Below are positions 42,061 through 50,642 of a stretch of 64,000 nucleotides of DNA, one piece after another. The stretch comes from JAPLJU01 sp036725345 (lineage in GTDB: Bacteria > Desulfobacterota > Syntrophia > Syntrophales > UBA2192), in the NCBI GenBank assembly GCA_036725345.1, contig DAIMEJ010000001.1, forward strand, positions 248,001 to 312,000. The letters are read 5' to 3'. Made by a program: the position numbers and the translations under genes. The notes beneath the pieces are model-generated. The model was not told the origin of the DNA and ran no database searches. It saw nothing but the letters and a program-made list of their open reading frames with translations. The first letter of the stretch is position 1. Every line of letters starts with the position of its first letter.

Positions 42061-44145
42061 ATGGCAAAATACGACTCCACTTCGCTGCGAAATGTCGCCA
42101 TCGTGGGGCATGGCAGCACGGGAAAAACCTCGCTCTGTGAGTCCCTGCTCTTCGTCTCGGGCAAGACCGACCGCCTCGGACGGGTCGACGACGGAACGTC
42201 TTCCATGGACTTCGAACCGGAAGAGCAAAAGAGGCGCATTTCCATCAGTGCGGCCCTGAACTTCGTTGAATGGGACAAGCACAAGATCAATCTCATCGAC
42301 ACGCCCGGCGATGCCAATTTTGCCATGGATACTCGAAGCGGCCTTCGTGTCGTGGATGCCGCCCTGGTCGTCATCGACGCCGTCGGCGGAGTGGAATTCC
42401 AGACGGAGAAGGTCTGGGAATCCGCCGACGAGTTCGGCCTGAGCCGGATGGTCTTTATCAACAAGATGGACCGTGAACGGGCCGACTTCGCGGGGGCCAT
42501 TGCAAGCGTGAAATCCACCCTGGGCAGGAAGGCCACCCCGATCTACCTGCCGCTCGGGGCCGAGGATTCTTTCAGGGGGCTCATCGATCTCATCCAGATG
42601 AAGGCCCTGATCTTCGACGACCCCAAGGGAAAGTTCAAGAGTGAGAACGTCCCCGGTGAGATGATGGAGCAGGTCCGGAAGGCCAGGGAATCCATGGTGG
42701 AGGATATCGCGGAGTGCGATGACGCCCTGATGGACAAGTACCTGGAAAGCGGCGAACTCACCATAGAAGAGCTCTACAAGGGCCTCAGGAAAGGGGTCCT
42801 CTCGGGGGGCCTCGTCCCCGCCGCTTGCGGGTCCGCGGCGAAAAACATCGGCATGGCGCCGCTCGTGGACACGATCATCCGCTGTCTCCCCTCCCCCGTC
42901 GACCGGGGGGCCGTCACGGGCAAGGTCCCGGGTACGGACAAGGAAATCAAGCGGATGCCCGATGATAAGGAACCCTTCTCGGGGTTCGTATTCAAGACCA
43001 TCACGGACCCCTATGCGGGAAGACTCACTCTTTTCCGGGTCTATTCGGGAACCCTTTCCCCGGATTCAAACTTCTACAACGCCTCCCGGAAGATGAGCGA
43101 GCGTTTCGGAAACATCTTTTTTCTCGAGGGGAAAAACCAGCGGACCGCCGACTCGATTCTGGTGCCGGGCGACATCGCCGCCATGGCCAAACTCAAGGAA
43201 ACCGTGACCGGGGATACGATTTGCGATGAGAAGAACCCCATCGTCTATGACAAGGTACCCGTCATGCCGACGATCATCTCCTTCGCCGTCCAGCCGAAAT
43301 CGCGGGGAGACGAGGAAAAAATCACCGCGTCTCTGAACCGTCTGATCGAGGAGGATCCGACCCTGACGGTGCACCGTGATGAACAGACCCGCGAGATCAT
43401 TCTCTCCGGGATGGGTCAGGTCCATATCGAAGCCACCATCGAAAAACTGAGACGCAAGTTCGGTGTCGAAGTCAACCTGTCGACGCCCAAGGTGCCCTAC
43501 AAGGAGACCATCAAGGGAAAGACCCAGGTGCAGGGGAAATACAAAAAGCAATCCGGCGGACGGGGCCAGTACGGTGACACCTGGCTTGAGATAGAACCCC
43601 TCCCCCGGGGGTCAGGGTTCCAATTTGAAGACCGGATTGTCGGCGGCGTGGTCCCCAGGCAGTACATCCCCGCCGTCGAAAAGGGCATTGTGGAGGCCAT
43701 GGCGGAAGGTGTCCTCGCCGGATACCCGGTCGTGGATCTGAAGGTCGCCCTCTTCGACGGAACCTTCCACACGGTGGATTCCTCGGAAATGGCGTTTAAA
43801 ATCGCGGCATCCATGGGCTTCAAGAAAGGCGTCCTTGCCTGTCAGCCGACGCTTCTGGAACCCATCGTCACCATTGAAATCGAGATACCCGAGGAATACC
43901 TGGGTGACGTCATCGGTGATTTGAATTCCCGCCGCGGCAGGGTTCTGGGCATGGACACGAAAGGTCACCACCAGGTCATCAAGGGGCAGGTGCCCCTGGC
44001 GGAAATTCTCCGGTATGCGCCTGATTTGCGATCCATCACGAGCGGCCGGGGGAGCTTCACCTACACCTTCTCCCACTACGAGGAAGTCCCGGCGCCGATC
44101 GCCGAGAAAATCATCGCCCAGTCCAGGAAAGAAAAAGAAGAATAA
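42061..44145 (+). CDS. fusA2: Elongation factor G-like GTPase (EF-G2)
   Basis: A 694-residue translational GTPase with all five EF-G domains. AAAGGAG precedes the ATG at 42061. It differs from canonical EF-G: the P-loop is GHGSTGKTSL in place of AHIDAGKTT, and the switch I motif reads EQKRRISISAAL in place of ERGITI. This is the pattern of the EF-G2 subfamily, a paralogue accompanying a housekeeping EF-G elsewhere in the genome. G3 and G4 motifs are DTPGDANF and NKMDRERADF. Its role is not well defined for the family; it may act in recycling or stress translation. MogA follows five bases downstream. Confidence 0.93.
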   Translation: MAKYDSTSLRNVAIVGHGSTGKTSLCESLLFVSGKTDRLGRVDDGTSSMDFEPEEQKRRISISAALNFVEWDKHKINLIDTPGDANFAMDTRSGLRVVDAALVVIDAVGGVEFQTEKVWESADEFGLSRMVFINKMDRERADFAGAIASVKSTLGRKATPIYLPLGAEDSFRGLIDLIQMKALIFDDPKGKFKSENVPGEMMEQVRKARESMVEDIAECDDALMDKYLESGELTIEELYKGLRKGVLSGGLVPAACGSAAKNIGMAPLVDTIIRCLPSPVDRGAVTGKVPGTDKEIKRMPDDKEPFSGFVFKTITDPYAGRLTLFRVYSGTLSPDSNFYNASRKMSERFGNIFFLEGKNQRTADSILVPGDIAAMAKLKETVTGDTICDEKNPIVYDKVPVMPTIISFAVQPKSRGDEEKITASLNRLIEEDPTLTVHRDEQTREIILSGMGQVHIEATIEKLRRKFGVEVNLSTPKVPYKETIKGKTQVQGKYKKQSGGRGQYGDTWLEIEPLPRGSGFQFEDRIVGGVVPRQYIPAVEKGIVEAMAEGVLAGYPVVDLKVALFDGTFHTVDSSEMAFKIAASMGFKKGVLACQPTLLEPIVTIEIEIPEEYLGDVIGDLNSRRGRVLGMDTKGHHQVIKGQVPLAEILRYAPDLRSITSGRGSFTYTFSHYEEVPAPIAEKIIAQSRKEKEE

Positions 44146-44150
44146 GGGCA

Positions 44151-44639
44151 TTGTACAGAGCAGGCATCCTCACAGTCAGCGACCGCGGGGCCCGCGGTGA
44201 GCGGGAAGACGTAAGCGGCAAGGTGATCGCCGAGATGCTTGCCGGCGTCTCCATTGAAGTGGCCGCCTACGACATCGTCCCCGATGAGGAGGATCGCATC
44301 GCGGCCAAGATCCTGGAGTTCGTGGACCTTCGGAACCTCGATCTCGTCATCACGACCGGAGGCACCGGCGTGAGCCCCCGTGACGTCACCCCCGATGCGA
44401 CCCGGAGGGTCATGGACCGTGAAATCACCGGCATGGCGGAGGCCATGCGGCAGGAAAGCGCCCGCAAGACACCTTATGCCATGCTGTCCCGGGCGGTGGC
44501 AGCCATCCGAAGGCAGTCCCTCATCATCAATCTCCCCGGGAGCCCGAACGGAGCCCGGGAAAACCTGCAGGCGGTCCTGCCGGCCCTCGAACACGCGCTG
44601 GAAAAAATCAAGGGAAGTGAACGGGAGTGCGCGTCCTGA
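44151..44639 (+). CDS. mogA: Molybdopterin adenylyltransferase/MoaB family protein
   Basis: A 162-residue protein of molybdenum cofactor synthesis, using a TTG start at 44151 with AAGGG upstream; no ATG is available in a suitable place. Family motifs are GILTVSDRGARGEREDVSG near the start, VITTGGTGVSPRDVTPDAT near residues 66-84, and NLPGSPNGARENL near 126-138. It should adenylate molybdopterin before metal insertion. The last 32 bases overlap the convergent Mut7-C gene on the other strand. Confidence 0.93.
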   Translation: MYRAGILTVSDRGARGEREDVSGKVIAEMLAGVSIEVAAYDIVPDEEDRIAAKILEFVDLRNLDLVITTGGTGVSPRDVTPDATRRVMDREITGMAEAMRQESARKTPYAMLSRAVAAIRRQSLIINLPGSPNGARENLQAVLPALEHALEKIKGSERECAS

Positions 44640-45081
44640 GATAATGGAGGGCGCGGTCCCGGTGCGTGCCGGGCCAGAAGATCTTTCCGCAGTGGGGGCA
44701 GCGTTTGAAATCGCGGCCGTGCCTCAAGACATAGTCGGGAACAAAGCCCGCCACGTCTTCCGGTGCCACCGTCTCGAGACCTTCATTGCACAGGAGGCAA
44801 CGCCCGAACATGGCGCCCGGATCGGGCTGGAGGGAAAGACGGTTTAAAACCTCCGCGATCTGGTTTTCGACGCGGTCTTCCCGGAGGAGGATCACCTGTC
44901 CCGGATGGCTCCGTCCCGCGAGGTCCCTCTTTTTCGTAAGGACCACGCGCCCTTCCCTTTCCGCCTTCCTCAGGAAGGTCCGATCCGCATCCCCCCTGTA
45001 GTAGACCGTGTCATAACCCAGGAGTCTCATCCATTTTGACAACCGGCCGAGGGAGCGGTCCGTGATGAACCTGACATCCAT
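44608..45081 (-). CDS. Mut7-C RNase domain protein
   Basis: A 157-residue protein started at ATG 45081 (MDVRFITDRSLGRLSKWMR). The PIN-like Mut7-C domain is recognisable: ITDRSLGRLSKWMRLLGYD at the start with a catalytic-type aspartate, then VLTKKRDLAGR. The C-terminal half has a zinc ribbon with cysteine pairs CLLC and CPHCGKIFWPGTH, as in the family. It is presumably a ribonuclease of unknown target. It overlaps the 3' end of mogA and lies 18 bases downstream of the LapA-like gene. Confidence 0.9.
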   Translation of the reverse strand: MDVRFITDRSLGRLSKWMRLLGYDTVYYRGDADRTFLRKAEREGRVVLTKKRDLAGRSHPGQVILLREDRVENQIAEVLNRLSLQPDPGAMFGRCLLCNEGLETVAPEDVAGFVPDYVLRHGRDFKRCPHCGKIFWPGTHRDRALHYLRTRTPVHFP

Positions 45082-45099
45082 TCTGAAGAGCAAATGCCC

Positions 45100-45405
45100 C
45101 TAGAGCCCCTTGGTCTCTCCCGGGGCGGGGGCGCTTTTGAGCAGGCTCAAGTTTCTTCGCTCGAGGTCGTCGATCTTCCGGTACAGCCTGTTGATCGTCA
45201 TCGTCAGCTTGAAGCGTTCCACGATCCCCATGAGGCCTATTACGACAATCCCGGCCAGGAATGAGATGAAGATGACCAGGTAAATCGCGACCTGATGGTC
45301 GAGGTATCCGTAGTACTTGAGATGAACGTCACCGGGATTCTGGAAAGCGAAGGTGACAAAGAATATGACGAAAGCCATGGTCATCAGAAAGTATAGGAAT
45401 CTCAT
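45100..45405 (-). CDS. LapA domain (DUF1049) membrane protein
   Basis: A 101-residue inner-membrane protein with two hydrophobic segments (residues about 4-20 and 42-63) separated by the family motif FAFQNPGDVHLKYYG, followed by a short coiled coil. This matches the LapA/DUF1049 family, whose E. coli member works in regulation of lipopolysaccharide synthesis. It overlaps the HIT gene by four bases. Confidence 0.85.
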   Translation of the reverse strand: MRFLYFLMTMAFVIFFVTFAFQNPGDVHLKYYGYLDHQVAIYLVIFISFLAGIVVIGLMGIVERFKLTMTINRLYRKIDDLERRNLSLLKSAPAPGETKGL

Positions 45406-45893
45406 TTCCGGCCCCCCGTTCTTATTTTGTTCAGCTTTCTCCTGAGTTTTGCCTTGGTCTTGACCAGTTCTTCCGGGATCACCCTGACCTCCCCCAGGAC
45501 ACTCATGAAGTTCGTGTCACCGTTCCAGCGGGGAACCACATGCAGATGAAGGTGATCATCGACGCCGGCGCCGGCCGTCCTGCCGAGGTTCATGCCGATA
45601 TTGAATCCATGAGGCCCACAGGCGCTCTTCAGCGTGCGGATGGCGAGATCCATCAGGTCGAACATCTCGAGCCTTTCAACCCGGCGCAGGTCCTCGATGT
45701 TCTGGACATGCCGGTAGGGCGCGATCATGATGTGGCCGCTGACGTAGGGATATCGATTCATGAGGATGAACGCCGTTTCCCCTTCATGCACCACAAGGGT
45801 TCTGTCGAGACCCGAGTCCCTGCAAAGGATGCATCCCTCGGGCTTCTTGCCCCTGATGTACTCGATGCGCCAGGGCGCGAACACATGCTCCAT
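45402..45893 (-). CDS. HIT family hydrolase
   Basis: A 163-residue histidine-triad protein, with the catalytic motif HLHLHVVPRW near residues 104-113 and the upstream substrate segments CILCRDSGLDRTLVVHEGE and RYPYVSGHIMIAPYRHV. It probably hydrolyses or phosphorolyses AP4A-type dinucleotides or AMP conjugates, as its longer relatives do. The CxxC near residue 21-24 suggests a structural zinc. It begins a short minus-strand group with the LapA and Mut7-C genes. Confidence 0.92.
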   Translation of the reverse strand: MEHVFAPWRIEYIRGKKPEGCILCRDSGLDRTLVVHEGETAFILMNRYPYVSGHIMIAPYRHVQNIEDLRRVERLEMFDLMDLAIRTLKSACGPHGFNIGMNLGRTAGAGVDDHLHLHVVPRWNGDTNFMSVLGEVRVIPEELVKTKAKLRRKLNKIRTGGRK

Positions 45894-45938
45894 ACTTTAA
45901 CCTCAAATCTCATCCGGAAACGGCCGGAGCCTTTTTCG

Positions 45939-46415
45939 TCAAAGGCGAATGATCTCCCCTTCGATCCGTTCGCCGACGACCAGAATGCCGATGGTGTTCT
46001 GGGGGGTGAAAAAACGCCCCGTCGCGGAACCGGGATTGAAAAAGAGCACCCTGTCCCTGAGGTCGTTCACGGCCTGGTGGGTGTGGCCGTAAATCAGGCA
46101 GTCCACGTCTTCAAAAGCCTTGATGACCCGGTGCTCGATCCCAAAGGGAGACCCCCATCCATGGATCAACCCGATGCGGTGACCTGCGACTTCGAGAAGG
46201 CATTTGTCGGGCAGGCGATGGCGCACTTCCGGCGAATCCATGTTGCCGTGGACGGCCTTCACCTCTTTGCCCTCAAAAACATCGAGAACGCGAAGGTCGG
46301 TCAGGTCGCCGGCATGCACGATGAGGTCACAGTCACGCAGGTGCCGGCGGAAGATATCAGCCAGTCTCTCGCTGTAACCGCCGAGATGGGTATCTGAAAT
46401 GACGCCGATTTTCAA
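45939..46415 (-). CDS. YfcE/MJ0936-type metallophosphoesterase
   Basis: A 158-residue calcineurin-like phosphodiesterase. The start is taken at TTG 46415 (reading MKIGVISDTHLGG), with AGGAG eight bases upstream; codons before this do not resemble the family. All metal motifs are present: SDTH near residue 7-10, HAGDL, HGNMD, and the C-terminal IYGHTHQA. Homologues hydrolyse model phosphodiesters; the natural substrate is not known. Confidence 0.92.
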   Translation of the reverse strand: MKIGVISDTHLGGYSERLADIFRRHLRDCDLIVHAGDLTDLRVLDVFEGKEVKAVHGNMDSPEVRHRLPDKCLLEVAGHRIGLIHGWGSPFGIEHRVIKAFEDVDCLIYGHTHQAVNDLRDRVLFFNPGSATGRFFTPQNTIGILVVGERIEGEIIRL

Positions 46416-46544
46416 AAGGGCCGCTCCTGCACAGGCCCGAAAATTATAGCTCGGCAGTTCAAAAAGACAAGTCTTTTTTGGCATTTCACCCGTTTCCCGG
46501 CTGAGGACCCCGAGGCGGTGCCCCGTCCGGTGGGGAGCTTTCGT

Positions 46545-46574
46545 TTGACTTTTTCTTTTCAGGCATATTATAGT
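46545..46574 (+). promoter_or_regulatory. Candidate sigma-70 promoter upstream of the small gene and ligA
   Basis: TTGACT (46545-46550) and TATAGT (46569-46574) are 18 bases apart; shifting the -10 by one base gives 17. A start near 46581 would leave a short leader before the ATG at 46603. Confidence 0.55.
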
Positions 46575-46602
46575 AACCCCATGATTTTTCAGGGGTCATG
46601 AA

Positions 46603-46872
46603 ATGCTGGAAACAACGCTGGGGAAGATGGCCGACAAGATCCTGGCGCTCGACGAGGCGTCGCTCACCAGCCTGTGGGAAAAGTACAAACTGAAGATGGA
46701 AAAGTTCGAACCGACCAAGGAATGGGAGCGTTCCGTCATCATTTTTTTCATGATCAACTCTGTTCGCGTCAAGAATCACATTTTCAATGAACGGATCCTC
46801 CAGGCCCAGCACACCAGGCCCGTGGACACCCCCCCGCCCAAGGGGAAGCCGTCTCTCAAGCGCGTCAAATAA
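46603..46872 (+). CDS. Small protein of unknown function preceding ligA
   Basis: An 89-residue protein that I do not recognise. It is predicted to be mostly helical, with a central segment WERSVIIFFMINSVRVKNHIF that is amphipathic rather than clearly transmembrane, and a proline- and lysine-rich tail (PPPKGKPSLKRVK). AGGGG lies eight bases before the ATG. Its stop overlaps the ligA start by one base (TAATG), so the two are translationally coupled and the gene is very likely real. A DNA-associated or ligase-related role would be only guilt by association. Confidence 0.8.
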   Translation: MLETTLGKMADKILALDEASLTSLWEKYKLKMEKFEPTKEWERSVIIFFMINSVRVKNHIFNERILQAQHTRPVDTPPPKGKPSLKRVK

Positions 46873-48893
46873 TGGAAAGAGCAAAAGCCCTCAAACGGAT
46901 CCAGGAACTCCGGCGGCTCATCCACCATCATAACCTCCGCTATTATCAACTCGACGACCCTGAAATTTCCGATGCGCAATACGACCTCCTCATGAAGGAG
47001 CTTGTGGAGCTCGAAGAGCGTTTTCCCGATATCGACCGGACGGACTCCCCCACCCAGCGCGTCGGCGCACCCCCTCTCGACAGGTTCAATACGGTCAGCC
47101 ACCTGAGCCCCATGCTCAGCCTCTCCAACGCCTTCACGGAGGGGGAAATTTCCGAATTCGACGAGAGGGTCAAGCGCTTCCTCCAGGCTCGGGAGGAAAT
47201 CCGTTACGTCGCTGAGCCCAAGATCGACGGCGTGGCCGTCAATCTCGTCTACGAGAAGGGGAATTTCACCGTCGGGGCAACCCGCGGGGACGGGTTCACC
47301 GGTGAGGATGTCACGCAGAATTTAAGGACCGTCCGTGCCCTCCCCCTGAGGATGAACGCTCCGGAGGATCGTGTCCCCGGACGCATCGAGATCCGGGGAG
47401 AGGTCTATCTTGAAACGCGCGCCTTCAGGAAGCTCAATGAAAGAAGACTGGAGGACGGTGAGGCGCCCTTTGCCAATCCGCGCAACGCGGCGGCCGGGTC
47501 CCTTCGCCAGCTGGACTCGCGCGTCACGGCGCGAAGACCGCTCAATATTTTCTGCTACGGCATCGGGGACATAACCGGATGGACCTTCAGCGGCCAGTGG
47601 GAAATTCTTCGCTGCCTGTCCCGCTGGGGCTTCCGCGTGAACCCCGAGGCCAGGCAGGTCCGGGGCTGGCAGGGCTGCGCTGAATACCACCGGGACCTGA
47701 CGGCGAAGCGCGAGAAGCTCCCCTATGAAATCGACGGCGTGGTCATCAAGGTCGATGATCTTGCGCTTCAGCAGCGGCTGGGCACAATCACGCGAAGCCC
47801 TCGATGGGCCCTCGCCGTCAAGTTCGCCCCCACGCAGGCCACGACAATCGTCAAGGAGATCCTCGTCAACGTGGGACGGACCGGTGTTCTCACCCCCGTG
47901 GCGGTTATGGAACCGGTGCAGGTGGGCGGCGTCACCGTCAGCCGGGCCACCCTGCACAATGAGGACGAGGTCCGGAAAAAAGATGTCCGCGTCGGGGACA
48001 CGGTCGTCATCCAGCGGGCCGGGGACGTCATCCCCGAGGTCGTCAAGGTCATCGAATCGAAACGGACAGGAAAAGAAAAACCCTTCCGCATGCCTGAACG
48101 GTGTCCCGAATGCGGATCCCGCGTCGTCAGGCTTGAGGGGGAGACGGCCCACCGCTGCATCGACCTGGCCTGTCCGGCACAGATCCGGGAAAACATCAAG
48201 CACTTCGTCTCACGGGGGGCTATGGATATCGACGGGCTCGGCGACCGGATCGTGACCCAGTTGCTGGATGCCGGGGTCGTGGAAGACCCGGCGGACCTCT
48301 ACCGGCTCTCGATGGAGAAACTGCTCAAGCTGGATCGTTTCGCTGAAAAATCGGCTTCCAATCTCGTGAAAGCCATCGCGCAGTCCAAGCGCCCGCCGCT
48401 GGACAGGTTTCTTTTCGCCCTTGGGATCCGTCACGTCGGGGAGCACGTCGCCAAGATTCTCGCGAAGACCTTCGGGACCCTGGAGGGCGTCTCCGGGGCC
48501 TCCGTCGATGAACTGTCGGCCGTGGAAGGCATCGGTCCCGTCATTGCCGAGAGTATCGCCGGTTTCTTTCTCGAGCCCCACAACAGGAAGATCATCGCCA
48601 AACTCCTGAAGGAGGGTGTCCGGCCCCAGGAGCGGACGGTAAAGGCGGGCACACGACTGGAGGGTAAAACGGTCGTCTTCACAGGCGGGCTGGAGAAGTT
48701 CAGCCGGGACCAGGCCAAAGACCTCGTGGAGTCCCTCGGGGGGAAGGTGTCCTCTTCGGTCACCGGGAAGACCGATTACGTGGTCGCCGGGAAGGATCCG
48801 GGGTCCAAGTACGAACGGGCCAGAACCCTCGGCCTCACCGTCCTCGACGAGGCGGCCTTTCTGAAGCTTGTCGGAAAGACGGGCGATCAATAA
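46872..48893 (+). CDS. ligA: NAD-dependent DNA ligase
   Basis: A 673-residue replicative ligase with all domains. The Ia domain at the N-terminus holds YYQLDDPEISDAQYD, the adenylated lysine is in EPKIDGVAVNLVYE near residues 114-127, followed by the OB fold. The zinc finger has CPECGS and a later C-x5-C (CIDLACP) near residues 405-435. A helix-hairpin-helix region and a C-terminal BRCT domain (KTVVFTGGLEKFSRDQAK) complete it. No truncation is visible. Confidence 0.97.
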   Translation: MERAKALKRIQELRRLIHHHNLRYYQLDDPEISDAQYDLLMKELVELEERFPDIDRTDSPTQRVGAPPLDRFNTVSHLSPMLSLSNAFTEGEISEFDERVKRFLQAREEIRYVAEPKIDGVAVNLVYEKGNFTVGATRGDGFTGEDVTQNLRTVRALPLRMNAPEDRVPGRIEIRGEVYLETRAFRKLNERRLEDGEAPFANPRNAAAGSLRQLDSRVTARRPLNIFCYGIGDITGWTFSGQWEILRCLSRWGFRVNPEARQVRGWQGCAEYHRDLTAKREKLPYEIDGVVIKVDDLALQQRLGTITRSPRWALAVKFAPTQATTIVKEILVNVGRTGVLTPVAVMEPVQVGGVTVSRATLHNEDEVRKKDVRVGDTVVIQRAGDVIPEVVKVIESKRTGKEKPFRMPERCPECGSRVVRLEGETAHRCIDLACPAQIRENIKHFVSRGAMDIDGLGDRIVTQLLDAGVVEDPADLYRLSMEKLLKLDRFAEKSASNLVKAIAQSKRPPLDRFLFALGIRHVGEHVAKILAKTFGTLEGVSGASVDELSAVEGIGPVIAESIAGFFLEPHNRKIIAKLLKEGVRPQERTVKAGTRLEGKTVVFTGGLEKFSRDQAKDLVESLGGKVSSSVTGKTDYVVAGKDPGSKYERARTLGLTVLDEAAFLKLVGKTGDQ

Positions 48894-48945
48894 CTTTTTT
48901 CACTGAGAGCCATAAGCCCTCAGACTTAAGCCTTTTGCCTGTCGA

Positions 48946-49221
48946 ATGATGCGACGGTTGCACGTTTACATATCCGGGCAAGTCCAGGGTGTCGCCTTCC
49001 GTGCGAGGACCCGTCAGGAGGCCGCCCGTCTCGGCCTCGGCGGTTGGGTGCGCAATCTCCCGGACGGCCGCGTGGAGGCCGTCTTTGAAGGTCCCGACGA
49101 AAAAGTCGAGGAGATGCTCCGTTGGTGCCGGCAGGGGCCCGGTCTCGCCCGGGTCAAAGGCGTCGAGGCGTCGGAGGAGCCCTATGAGGGCGCTTTCAGG
49201 GATTTCCTGATCCGGTACTGA
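48946..49221 (+). CDS. acyP: Acylphosphatase
   Basis: A 91-residue enzyme hydrolysing acyl phosphates. The active-site loop is SGQVQGVAFRARTRQEA near residues 9-25, with the catalytic arginine, and the asparagine is in GGWVRNLPDGRVEAVFEG near 31-48. The length is standard. It starts 52 bases after ligA; two ATG codons in tandem positions (48946 and 48949) are possible starts. Confidence 0.95.
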   Translation: MMRRLHVYISGQVQGVAFRARTRQEAARLGLGGWVRNLPDGRVEAVFEGPDEKVEEMLRWCRQGPGLARVKGVEASEEPYEGAFRDFLIRY

Positions 49222-49266
49222 CGGTCGCCGGACCGTGAACGCGCGCTTCCCTTCCGTGACGAGTCT

Positions 49267-50448
49267 CTATCGGCATTCCATCATGACCTCGCCGAAGCCC
49301 TTCATGGCACCCACGATCGTGGCATCCTCCACGCAGTAGGCAATCCGGAAATAACCGGGACTTCCGAAACCGCTGCCCGGAACGGCGAGGATGTTTCGCC
49401 CTTGCAGACGCCGGACGAACTCGACGTCATCGGCGATGGGCGTCTTCGGGAACAGGTAGAAAGCCCCTCCGGGTTTCACGAAATCGTATCCCCTCTCGGC
49501 GAGCCCGCGGCAGAGGAGATCCCGCTTCCTTTGATACTCCTCTACGTTCACCCTCGAGGCGAGCATCTTCGGCAGGACCCGTTGCATGAAGGCAGGCGCA
49601 TTGACGAAACCGAGCATCCGGTTACACATGACCAGTCCGCCGACCAGGGTTTCGACGGCTTCCGTCGCGGGGTGGACGGCGATGAAACCGATCCGCTCCC
49701 CCGGCAGAGACAGGGTCTTGGAAAAGGAGTTCGCGATGATGCTGTTTTGGTAGATCCGAAGAAGGCTCGGAAGCTTCAGTCCGTCGTATACAATCTGATC
49801 GTAGGGCTCGTCCGAAATGAGGTGGATGGCCCGGCCGAGCTTTCTCCCCTTCTCGACCAGGATCCCCGCAAGCCTCCGCAGTTCCTCCTCGCCGTAGACC
49901 TGTCCCGTGGGATTGTTGGGCGAGTTGATCAGGACGGCCTTGGTCCTCTCCGTGATCGCGGCCTCGATGGCCTGCAGATCCAGGGAGAAGTCCGCCGTCG
50001 TCCTCACCGGTTTTGCCACCCCTCCGTGATTGTCCACATAGGCCAGGTACTCCACGAAATAGGGGACCATGACGAGGACCTCGTCCCCCGGATCGAGGAT
50101 GGTCTTCAAGATGACGTTGAGTGCGCCGGCGGCACCGCAGGTCATGATGACATGATCGCCCGTCAGGGTCACCCCCTGCTGCCGGCCGACATGATCGGCG
50201 ACGGCCGCCCGGGTTTCCGGGAAGCCGGCGTTGGGCATGTAGGCGTGGACGCCCGGTCTCTCGTCGGTGGCGACCTCCAGCAGAACCTTCTTGAGAACCG
50301 CCGGCGGTTCGACGTTCGGGTTTCCAAGGCTGAAATCGAAGACGTTCGCCGCCCCGATTTCCTTCTTCAGGCGCAGACCGTCTTCGAACATTTTCCGGAT
50401 CCAGGATTGCCGTGTAATCGTCCCTGCGATCTTTTTCGATACCGCCAT
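49267..50448 (-). CDS. Class I pyridoxal-phosphate aminotransferase
   Basis: A 393-residue aminotransferase started at ATG 50448 (MAVSKKIAGTIT), with GGGAGGG upstream. Motifs include FDFSLGNPNVEPPAVLK near residues 36-52, NSPNNPTGQVYG near 177-188, the SDEPYDQIVYDG stretch, and the PLP-lysine segment ANSFSKTLSLPGERIG near 240-255. It differs clearly from the AspC-type enzyme at 20393-21586 and belongs to a separate subgroup; aspartate, alanine or aromatic substrates are all possible. Confidence 0.9.
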   Translation of the reverse strand: MAVSKKIAGTITRQSWIRKMFEDGLRLKKEIGAANVFDFSLGNPNVEPPAVLKKVLLEVATDERPGVHAYMPNAGFPETRAAVADHVGRQQGVTLTGDHVIMTCGAAGALNVILKTILDPGDEVLVMVPYFVEYLAYVDNHGGVAKPVRTTADFSLDLQAIEAAITERTKAVLINSPNNPTGQVYGEEELRRLAGILVEKGRKLGRAIHLISDEPYDQIVYDGLKLPSLLRIYQNSIIANSFSKTLSLPGERIGFIAVHPATEAVETLVGGLVMCNRMLGFVNAPAFMQRVLPKMLASRVNVEEYQRKRDLLCRGLAERGYDFVKPGGAFYLFPKTPIADDVEFVRRLQGRNILAVPGSGFGSPGYFRIAYCVEDATIVGAMKGFGEVMMECR

Positions 50449-50642
50449 GAGGCCCTCCCTGAATAACTCCTGTTCAAGGGTCCCTGCTATCACAGACCCG
50501 GAGTCCCGTCAATAAAAGCCTTTCTCAGCCGGGCAATACTTCTTGACTTTTAAAAACCGCTTGACTAAACTTCACCCGCTTTGCGTCCGGCCGTTTATGT
50601 TCATCGGCCTGCCGTTTCTGATTTTCCTGCTGGAGCCTTCAC

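Noticed and set aside
49225..49245. Hairpin ACGGTC-GCC-GGACCGT between acyP and the aminotransferase gene as a terminator
   Set aside because: The stem is short and there is no T-run on either strand.
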